Translations under genes and position numbers: made by a program
In this document: positions 5,997 to 10,859 of the stretch, in pieces
Numbering within the stretch: position 1 is the stretch's first letter
How the letters are laid out: every line of letters starts with the position of its first letter
Origin: Bacillota bacterium
GTDB taxonomy: Bacteria > Bacillota > Sulfobacillia > JAJZIM01 > JAJZBP01
Direction: 5' to 3'
Length of the DNA stretch: 11,653 nucleotides
NCBI GenBank assembly: GCA_021798855.1
Contig: JAJZBP010000046.1
Coordinates: 1-11,653 of the forward strand
The notes under the pieces: model-generated
The model's input: only the letters and a program-made list of their open reading frames with translations
What the model was told of the DNA's origin: nothing
Databases searched by the model: none

Positions 5997-7439
5997 TTGG
6001 CTTACCGTGACTTGCGCGAGTTCATGGCCGAGTTGGAAAAGCGCGGCCAATTGCGGCGGATCAAAACACCTGTGTCGAGGAAATTGGAGATCACCGAGAT
6101 TGCCGACCGGGTGTTCAAGGCCGGAGGTCCGGCCCTGCTCTTCGAGCAGGTCGACGGCAGCCCTTACCCGTTGTTGATCGGGATTTTCGGTACCCTGGAA
6201 CGAACCTCCCTGGCTCTGGGGATGGCCAGCCTGGAGGAGGGGGCGGACCGCATCCGGGAGATGACCCGCCTCCCCGAACCCGGACAGGGGCTGCTCGACA
6301 AGCTTAAAGCCCTCCCCAGGCTGGCCGAGGTGGCCGGCTTCTTTCCGAAAACGGTGCGGTCGGCCCCCTGCCAGGAGGTGGTGGAGAGCGACCCGGATCT
6401 GACCAGCCTGCCCGTCCTGCACTGTTGGCCCGGGGACGGCGGACCGTTCATCACCCTGCCCCTGGTTTTCACCAAAGATCCGGCTACGGGAACGACCAAC
6501 GTGGGGATGTACCGGATGCAGGTCTATGACCGGCGGACGACGGGGATGCACTGGCACGTTCACAAGCACGGTGCGGAGCACTTCCATGCCCTGGCCGGAG
6601 GAAAAAAGCGGCTGGAGGTCGCGGTGGCCCTGGGGGGGGATCCGGCGGTCACCTACGCGGCCACCGCTCCGTTGCCGCGCGGAATCAACGAACTGATTTT
6701 CGCGGGATTCCTCCGGCAGGTTTCGGTGGAGGTGGTTCGCTGCCGCACCGTGGACCTGGAGGTGCCGGCCCACGCCGAGTTCGTCCTGGAGGGATACGTG
6801 GAATGGGGGGAACTGCGGCGGGAGGGACCTTTTGGCGACCATACCGGCTTTTACTCACCGGCCGACGACTACCCGGTTTTTCATTTGACCTGTCTAACCC
6901 GGCGTTCCCGGCCCGTTTACCCGGCGACCATCGTGGGCAGGCCGCCCATGGAGGACGCGTGGCTTGGCAAGGCCAGCGAACGTTTTTTTCTCCCGCTCCT
7001 GCAATTGCAACTGCCGGAAGTGGTGGACATGAGCCTGCCGGCGGCGGGGGTTTTCCATAACCTGGCCATCTTGTCGATCCGCAAGCGATATCCCGGTCAG
7101 GCCAGGAAGGTGATCCACGCCCTTTGGGGTTTGGGTCAGATGATGTTCACCAAGACGATCATCGTCGTGGACGAAGACGTGGACGTCCATGACCTGGAGG
7201 AAGTCGTCTGGAAAGTCACCGGCAACATCGACCCGCGTCGCGACCTGGTTGTGGCGGACGGCCCCCTCGACGTCTTGGACCATTCCTCCCCGACCCCGCT
7301 TTACGGCTCCAAACTCGGAATCGATGCCACCCGCAAGTTGCCGGAGGAAGGGCACCTCCGGCCCTGGCCGGCTGAGATCGCCATGCGAACGGATGTGGTG
7401 GAGAACGTGACCAAGCGTTGGCGCGAATATGGAATCTAG
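5997..7439 (+). CDS. ubiD: UbiD-family prenylated-FMN decarboxylase, probably for menaquinone (MqnL type)
   Basis: This 480-residue decarboxylase uses prenylated FMN made by UbiX. Active-site marks fall at family positions: Arg173 in TNVGMYRMQVYDRR, and Glu276 and Asp281 in REGPFGDHTGFY, equivalent to the Arg173/Glu277/Glu282 set of fungal Fdc1. HWHVHKHGAEHF follows the first motif. The TTG start at 5997 has AAAGGAGGG 6 nt upstream, and the product begins AYRDLREFMAELEKRGQLRRI, as is usual. It ends at a TAG whose last G is the first base of the palindromic element. With ubiA and ubiX downstream it forms the three-gene set that carries out prenylation and decarboxylation in quinone synthesis. 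In an anaerobic Gram-positive the product is expected to be menaquinone through futalosine. A role on another aromatic acid cannot be excluded. Confidence 0.88.
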   Translation: MAYRDLREFMAELEKRGQLRRIKTPVSRKLEITEIADRVFKAGGPALLFEQVDGSPYPLLIGIFGTLERTSLALGMASLEEGADRIREMTRLPEPGQGLLDKLKALPRLAEVAGFFPKTVRSAPCQEVVESDPDLTSLPVLHCWPGDGGPFITLPLVFTKDPATGTTNVGMYRMQVYDRRTTGMHWHVHKHGAEHFHALAGGKKRLEVAVALGGDPAVTYAATAPLPRGINELIFAGFLRQVSVEVVRCRTVDLEVPAHAEFVLEGYVEWGELRREGPFGDHTGFYSPADDYPVFHLTCLTRRSRPVYPATIVGRPPMEDAWLGKASERFFLPLLQLQLPEVVDMSLPAAGVFHNLAILSIRKRYPGQARKVIHALWGLGQMMFTKTIIVVDEDVDVHDLEEVVWKVTGNIDPRRDLVVADGPLDVLDHSSPTPLYGSKLGIDATRKLPEEGHLRPWPAEIAMRTDVVENVTKRWREYGI

Positions 7440-7479
7440 GGATCTGGTGAAAAAGGCGCAGCTTACTTGCGTTGTTGCC
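7440..7479 (+). repeat. 40-nt dispersed repeat, copy 2
   Basis: It matches 3811-3850 at 39 of 40 positions, in the same orientation. It begins directly at the ubiD stop codon and forms the left end of the palindromic block. The two copies enclose prsA, the MOSC gene and ubiD as a 3.6-kb segment. Confidence 0.85.
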
Positions 7480-7487
7480 CACTGTTT

Positions 7488-7515
7488 GGTTGAGAACGGC
7501 AATCGGAACCCCTCC
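7488..7515 (+). repeat. 28-nt repeat (left frame of composite unit 1)
   Basis: It begins GGTTGAGAACGGC and ends GGAACCCCTCC, and is identical to 7763-7790. Its GAGAACGGC is the inverse complement of GCCGTTCTC found at the right end of each unit (7632-7640, 7874-7882), so each composite unit is closed by an inverted repeat. Confidence 0.8.
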
Positions 7516-7525
7516 ATTTCCAAGG

Positions 7526-7547
7526 AAGGAACGGCAAGCCGTTCCTT
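7526..7547. repeat. Perfect 10-bp hairpin
   Basis: AAGGAACGGC pairs with GCCGTTCCTT across a 2-nt AA loop. It occupies the variable slot of the first composite unit. Confidence 0.8.
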
Positions 7548-7553
7548 GAACCC

Positions 7554-7596
7554 GGGAACCTTCCCCTCATGCCATCGGCATGTGGGTCCCCTTCCC
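7554..7596. repeat. Palindrome cassette A
   Basis: The frame GGGAACCTTCCCC ... GGGTCCCCTTCCC encloses the hairpin CATGCC-ATC-GGCATG. With flanking CCC/GGG the stem spans 7564-7586. The frame is the same type as in cassettes B and C, but the inner palindrome differs. Confidence 0.7.
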
Positions 7597-7606
7597 GCCC
7601 CTGGGT

Positions 7607-7643
7607 GGGGACACCGCGCAAGCGCGGCGGAGCCGTTCTCTGC
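7607..7643 (+). repeat. 37-nt repeat with CCGCGC-AA-GCGCGG hairpin, copy 1
   Basis: It runs from GGGGACACC through the hairpin (7614-7627) to GCCGTTCTCTGC. It is identical to 7849-7885. A third hairpin copy is at 7808-7821. Confidence 0.8.
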
Positions 7644-7649
7644 CGAAAC

Positions 7650-7696
7650 GGGAGCCTCCCCCTTCCGCCCCCCCGGGGCGGTGGGTTCCCCCTCCC
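7650..7696. repeat. Palindrome cassette B
   Basis: The frame GGGAGCCTCCCCC ... GGGTTCCCCCTCCC encloses the perfect hairpin CCGCCCC-CCC-GGGGCGG (7665-7681). Confidence 0.75.
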
Positions 7697-7762
7697 GCGT
7701 GCGTTCTCGCCGTTGCCGTCGTACCAAGGAGTACGCCTCACGGCTTCACTCCTGCCACGTTG

Positions 7763-7790
7763 GGTTGAGAACGGCAATCGGAACCCCTCC
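7763..7790 (+). repeat. 28-nt repeat (left frame of composite unit 2)
   Basis: It is identical to 7488-7515 and opens the second composite unit. It overlaps the first tandem 48-nt unit. Confidence 0.8.
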
Positions 7791-7871
7791 CTCCCCTGAT
7801 GGGGACACCGCGCAAGCGCGGCGAATCGGAACCCCTCCCTCCCCTGATGGGGACACCGCGCAAGCGCGGCG
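7776..7871 (+). repeat. Tandem duplication of a 48-nt unit
   Basis: Two perfect head-to-tail copies lie at 7776-7823 and 7824-7871. Each starts AATCGGAACCCCTCC and contains TCCCC-TGAT-GGGGA and CCGCGC-AA-GCGCGG hairpins. The perfect identity points to a recent duplication. Confidence 0.9.
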
Positions 7872-7885
7872 GAGCCGTTCTCTGC
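7849..7885 (+). repeat. 37-nt repeat with CCGCGC-AA-GCGCGG hairpin, copy 2
   Basis: It is identical to 7607-7643, hairpin at 7856-7869, and ends in GCCGTTCTCTGC, the inverse complement of the left-hand GAGAACGGC. Confidence 0.8.
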
Positions 7886-7891
7886 AGATGT

Positions 7892-7937
7892 GGGAGCCTC
7901 CCCCAACATGCCGGCGGCATGTTGGGCTCCCCCTCCC
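7892..7937. repeat. Palindrome cassette C
   Basis: The frame GGGAGCCTCCCCC ... GGGCTCCCCCTCCC encloses the longest hairpin in the block: CCCAACATGCC pairs perfectly with GGCATGTTGGG across GGC (7902-7926, 11 bp). No T-run follows directly, so it is not a standard terminator. Confidence 0.8.
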
Positions 7938-7951
7938 ACCTAGCATCTGGA

Positions 7952-7969
7952 CCTTTTTGACCAGATCCC
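7952..7969 (-). repeat. Inverted partial copy of the dispersed repeat (right terminal repeat)
   Basis: Read on the minus strand this is GGGATCTGGTCAAAAAGG, one base different from 7439-7456. It closes the palindromic block. Confidence 0.75.
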
Positions 7970-7988
7970 GCTTTAAACGGTTCACGAG

Positions 7989-8007
7989 GCTTTTTAACCA
8001 GATCTCC
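7989..8007 (-). repeat. Second inverted partial copy of the dispersed repeat
   Basis: On the minus strand it reads GGAGATCTGGTTAAAAAGC. It lies 37 nt after the copy at 7952-7969, in the same orientation, giving a tandem pair between the element and ubiA. Confidence 0.65.
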
Positions 8008-8043
8008 AGTCGTTCGGCAGGAATCCGAGCCGAAGGCGCGGCC

Positions 8044-9000
8044 ATGTCACCGAGCGCGGCCGATCCCCCCGGTCCCTCCGGTCCCTCCGGTCCCCCCCCC
8101 CCCCCCCGCCCCCCCCCCCCCCCCGGTCCCTCCGGTCCCTCCGGCAAGCTTGCCGCCTTTGCCGGCCTCTTAAAAATCGAGCACACCGTATTCGCCCTGC
8201 CCTTCGCCTACGCCGGAGCTCTGCTGGCGGCCAGGGGAATCCCGCCATGGCCGGTGCTGGCCTGGATCACCCTGGCGATGGTGGCGGCGCGCAGCACGGC
8301 CATGGGCCTGAACCGCCTGATCGACCGGGATTTGGATGCCGTCAATCCGCGCACGGCGGCGAGGCACCTGCCGCGGGGAATTCTGAGCCCGCGGGAGGTT
8401 CTTTTCTTCAGCGTCGGGTCCGCCCTCGTATTGGGCCTGTCCGCTTGGGCGCTCAACCCTTTGTGCCTGGCGTTTTTCCCCCTAGCCATGTTTTTCCTGG
8501 TGGCCTACTCGTACACCAAACGCTTCACCTGGGCCTGCCATTTTTTCCTGGCGGCGGCCCAGTTTTTTGCCCCCTTTGGCGCCTGGATTGCCGTGACCGG
8601 CAGGCTGAGCTGGCCACCGGTTGTTCTGGGGCTGGGCATGGGCCTGTGGGTCGGTTCTTTCGACCTGCTTTACGCCCTGCAGGATATGGAGCATGACCGC
8701 AGGGTGGGGATCTTATCCATTCCGGCTCGTTTCGGACCGGCGGCCGCCGTGCACCTTTCGCGGATCCTCCACGGGATCAGCTTTTTAAGCCTCCTGCTCC
8801 TTTACTTCTGGCTGGGTTTGGGGCCGTGGTATCTGGCCGGAGTGTTGGTTACGGGCGTCCTCCTGGTGTGGGAACATTCTCTGGTGTCCCCCGCGGACCT
8901 GTCCCGACTGAACACCGCATTTTTCACGATCAACGGGATCATAGCCCTGGTGTTCTTCGCTTTCCTCGGCGCCGGTGTCTTCATGGGGGGGTTGCACTGA
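8044..9000 (+). CDS. ubiA: UbiA-family prenyltransferase, probably for menaquinone (MqnP type)
   Basis: This integral-membrane enzyme attaches a polyprenyl chain to an aromatic acid. The first Mg-diphosphate motif is NRLIDRDLD with Asp94 and Asp98. The second is DLLYALQDMEHD with Asp207, Asp214 and Asp218. About eight hydrophobic helices cover the rest. As called it has 318 residues. Family members normally begin near KLAAFAGLLKIEHTVFALPFAY, so the first 34 or so residues, a Pro/Gly/Ser-rich collagen-like stretch coded by the poly-C tract, are an unusual extension. ATG 8044 is the only ATG near the conserved start, but its ribosome site is weak (GAAGG at best). The frame is open back to 7429 through repeats, which I treat as non-coding. 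The gene overlaps ubiX by one base. The UbiD/UbiX context supports menaquinone synthesis, most likely by the futalosine route. Confidence 0.85.
   Translation: MSPSAADPPGPSGPSGPPPPPRPPPPPGPSGPSGKLAAFAGLLKIEHTVFALPFAYAGALLAARGIPPWPVLAWITLAMVAARSTAMGLNRLIDRDLDAVNPRTAARHLPRGILSPREVLFFSVGSALVLGLSAWALNPLCLAFFPLAMFFLVAYSYTKRFTWACHFFLAAAQFFAPFGAWIAVTGRLSWPPVVLGLGMGLWVGSFDLLYALQDMEHDRRVGILSIPARFGPAAAVHLSRILHGISFLSLLLLYFWLGLGPWYLAGVLVTGVLLVWEHSLVSPADLSRLNTAFFTINGIIALVFFAFLGAGVFMGGLH
8071..8144 (+). repeat. C16-G-C16 tract flanked by 20-nt direct repeats inside ubiA
   Basis: Two identical 20-nt blocks, each made of two GGTCCCTCC units plus GG, lie at 8071-8090 and 8125-8144. Between them are a T, sixteen C (8092-8107), one G and sixteen C (8109-8124). 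The minus strand therefore carries two G16 runs, able to form G-quadruplexes. The tract is in frame as written and codes Pro5-Arg-Pro5 between GPSGPSG repeats. Lengths of such runs are also prone to sequencing error. Confidence 0.9.
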
Positions 9001-9596
9001 TGGCAAACGGACGGTATCTGGTTGGGATCAGCGGCGCGAGCGGCGCCGTCTACGGGCGGCGACTGGTGGAAACCCTCCTGGCCGGCGGACACCGGGTCGA
9101 GGTCATCCTGACGGCCGCCGGGAAAAAGGTGGTCGGGCACGAACTGATGTTCGGCCTGCCGGAGGACGCTGAAGGCGAAGAGGAGCGGCTGCGGGAAATC
9201 TTTGGGCCGGTTTGTTTCCACGCCGTCGACGATCTCGGCGCGCCACCCGCCAGTGGCTCGGTGACCTACGACGGTCTGGCCATCGCTCCCTGCAGCATGG
9301 GAACCCTGGCCGCCGTCGCTGCCGGTGCCAGCGCCAACCTGCTGCAGCGGGCGGCGGACGTGGCCCTGAAAGAGGGGTGGCCCCTGGTGCTGGTGCCGCG
9401 GGAAACGCCCTTGAACCGGGCACATCTGCGCAACCTGCTCACCGCCGCCGAATTGGGCGCCAGGCTCGTCCCGGCCATGCCCGCCTTTTACCATCATCCC
9501 CGGACGGTGGAGGAAATGGTGGACTTCGTGGTCGGCAGGGCGCTGGCGGCGCTGGGCTTGGCGCAAGAATTGGTGCGGCCCTGGGCGCAGGGGTAA
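9000..9596 (+). CDS. ubiX: UbiX-family flavin prenyltransferase
   Basis: This 198-residue protein makes prenylated FMN from dimethylallyl phosphate and reduced FMN, the cofactor that UbiD decarboxylases need. Family marks are the N-terminal FMN loop VGISGASGAVYGRRL, the central TYDGLAIAPCSMGTLAAVAAG block, and LVPRETPLNRAHLRNL followed by PAMPAFYHHPRTVEEMVDF with its tyrosine. The ATG at 9000 overlaps the ubiA stop codon (TGATG), showing translational coupling. A G7 run about 10 nt upstream within ubiA may serve as ribosome site. A longer in-frame start at 8826 lies inside ubiA and is rejected. Length is usual for the family. Its partner is the UbiD protein encoded at 5997-7439. Confidence 0.95.
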   Translation: MANGRYLVGISGASGAVYGRRLVETLLAGGHRVEVILTAAGKKVVGHELMFGLPEDAEGEEERLREIFGPVCFHAVDDLGAPPASGSVTYDGLAIAPCSMGTLAAVAAGASANLLQRAADVALKEGWPLVLVPRETPLNRAHLRNLLTAAELGARLVPAMPAFYHHPRTVEEMVDFVVGRALAALGLAQELVRPWAQG

Positions 9597-9617
9597 AATT
9601 TGTTGATGAACTGCCGG

Positions 9618-9646
9618 TTGACCGACAACTACACAAATTCTATACT
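9618..9646 (+). promoter_or_regulatory. Sigma-A promoter for ahbD
   Basis: TTGACC (9618-9623) and TATACT (9641-9646) are separated by exactly 17 nt, in an AT-rich pocket after ubiX. Transcription would start near 9653, just before the AAGGTAAGGGG ribosome site (9661-9671). CGGT-TG-ACCG (9615-9624) overlaps the -35 box. A wider inverted repeat, AATTTGT (9597-9603) with ACAAATT (9633-9639), encloses it; these could bind a regulator. Confidence 0.75.
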
Positions 9647-9679
9647 AAAAGATATATAAAAAGGTAAGGGGATGAGCCC

Positions 9680-10819
9680 ATGTCCGGTCATGGATCTTTA
9701 TCCGATCACTCCGTGGTCTCCGGTCATCCCGGGCCTGCCGCCGGCGGGCACCCGATGAATAAGCTACGCCTCGTTTTCTGGGAACTGACCGCCCGTTGCA
9801 ATCTATCCTGCATTCATTGCCGGGCTTCGGCGCAAGAAGAACGATCTCCCCGGGAACTGTCCACCGCTGAGGCCAGGACGGTGATCGATGATCTGGTGAG
9901 TTTCGCCAACCCCATCCTGATTTTGACCGGCGGGGAACCCCTGTACCGCCCGGATATTTATGAGATTGCCGCCCACGCTTCCGGCCGGGGCCTGCGCGTG
10001 GCCCTGGCCACCAACGGAACCATGGTGGAGGAAGAGACCGCGCGCAAAGTGGCCGCCGCCGGAGTGCGCCGGGTTTCCATCAGCATCGACGGAGCGAATG
10101 AGGCCACCCACGACCGTTTCCGAGGCTTGCCGGGGTCTTTTCGCCAAGCCCTGGCGGGGGCCGAGCGCCTGCGTCGGGCCGGTTTGGAGGTCCAATTCAA
10201 CACCACCATCGCCCGGCACAACCTGGGCGAGGTCAGGGAGATCCTGGCCCTGGCCAGGGAGCGGGGGGCGGTGGCCCTGCACATCTTCATGCTCGTGCCG
10301 GTGGGTTGCGGCGTCCAGATTGCCGAGGAACAGATGATCCCGGCCCGGGACTACGAGCGGGTGCTCCACTGGTTCTACGACGAGTCGCGGGCCGGGGACA
10401 TCGAGTTGAAGGCCACCTGCGCCCCCCACTACTTCCGGATCATGCGGCAAAGGGCCCGGGCCGAGGGAGTCGAGGTTACCCCGCAGACCCACGGGATGGC
10501 GGCCATGACCAAGGGATGTCTGGCCGGCAGCGGGGTTTGTTTCATCTCCCGGGAGGGGAAGGTGCAGCCTTGCGGTTATCTGCCGGTCGAGGCCGGCGAC
10601 GTGCGGCGGGAACCCCTCTCAGACATCTGGGCCGGCTCGCCGGTCTTCGCTTCCCTGCGGGAGCCGATCCACTTGGGGGGGAAATGCGGCAGTTGCGATT
10701 ACCGGGTTTGGTGCGAGGGGTGCCGGGCCAGGGCCTTCGCCGCCACCGGCGACTACCTGGCGGAGGAGCCTTACTGCGCCTATGTTCCGCCGGCCTGTCG
10801 TCAGGCGGCGAATCGTTAA
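9680..10819 (+). CDS. ahbD: AhbD-type radical SAM heme synthase
   Basis: This 379-residue radical SAM/SPASM enzyme is most like AhbD, which oxidatively decarboxylates two propionates of Fe-coproporphyrin III to give heme b in the siroheme-dependent pathway. The radical SAM cluster is CNLSCIHC with Cys40, Cys44 and Cys47, followed by LTGGEPLYRPD. The C-terminal half has KGCLAGSGVCFISREGKVQPCGYLPV and then CGSCDYRVWCEGCRARAFAATGDYLAEEPYC, each quoted here as a family landmark spanning residues 279-303 and 336-366. Its cysteines are at about 280, 287, 298, 336, 339, 345, 348 and 366. The N-terminus before MNKLRLVFWELTARC is His/Gly/Pro-rich, as often in AhbD. ATG 9680 has a good ribosome site; ATG 9755 is an alternative. 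Related NirJ and AhbC enzymes are the main other options, but the GCLAGSGVCFIS block favours AhbD. Its own promoter suggests regulation apart from ubiX. Confidence 0.85.
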   Translation: MSGHGSLSDHSVVSGHPGPAAGGHPMNKLRLVFWELTARCNLSCIHCRASAQEERSPRELSTAEARTVIDDLVSFANPILILTGGEPLYRPDIYEIAAHASGRGLRVALATNGTMVEEETARKVAAAGVRRVSISIDGANEATHDRFRGLPGSFRQALAGAERLRRAGLEVQFNTTIARHNLGEVREILALARERGAVALHIFMLVPVGCGVQIAEEQMIPARDYERVLHWFYDESRAGDIELKATCAPHYFRIMRQRARAEGVEVTPQTHGMAAMTKGCLAGSGVCFISREGKVQPCGYLPVEAGDVRREPLSDIWAGSPVFASLREPIHLGGKCGSCDYRVWCEGCRARAFAATGDYLAEEPYCAYVPPACRQAANR

Positions 10820-10859
10820 AAAGGCTAAAAAAACGCGGCGACGCCGGGAGGTTACATAA

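Larger units (their letters stand above)
7439..7969. mobile_element. MITE-like palindromic element with terminal inverted repeats
   Basis: This non-coding block of 531 nt is bounded by GGGATCTGGTGAAAAAGG (7439-7456) and its inverted partner CCTTTTTGACCAGATCCC (7952-7969), which match at 17 of 18 positions. It starts on the last base of the ubiD stop codon. Inside are at least seven perfect hairpins, a tandem 48-nt repeat and two longer composite repeats. No transposase is encoded. No target-site duplication is obvious at the edges. It could be a non-autonomous transposable element or a REP/BIME-like array. Both frames are largely free of stops only because the sequence is very GC-rich. Confidence 0.55.

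Noticed and set aside
5853..6842. Minus-strand frame of 329 codons opposite ubiD
   Set aside because: It is antisense to a gene with clear active-site motifs and shows low-complexity composition without any domain.
7776..7871. Possible CRISPR array
   Set aside because: There are only two units, directly adjoining with no spacers; repeats elsewhere in the block are palindromic modules, and no cas gene is present.
7902..7937. Rho-independent terminator after ubiD
   Set aside because: The hairpin is strong, but it is followed by C-rich sequence instead of a T-run; the nearest T5 lies about 27 nt further on and belongs to the inverted repeat.
7429..8043. Upstream part of a continuous 523-codon frame leading into the prenyltransferase
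   Set aside because: It begins inside ubiD and runs through hairpins and tandem repeats. The translation has no family resemblance until after 8140, and several other frames are equally open because the DNA is GC-rich.
10814..10840. Another copy of the dispersed repeat after ahbD (GTTAAAAAGGC)
   Set aside because: Only about 10 nt match, without the GATCTGGT part, which is expected by chance in an A-rich spacer.
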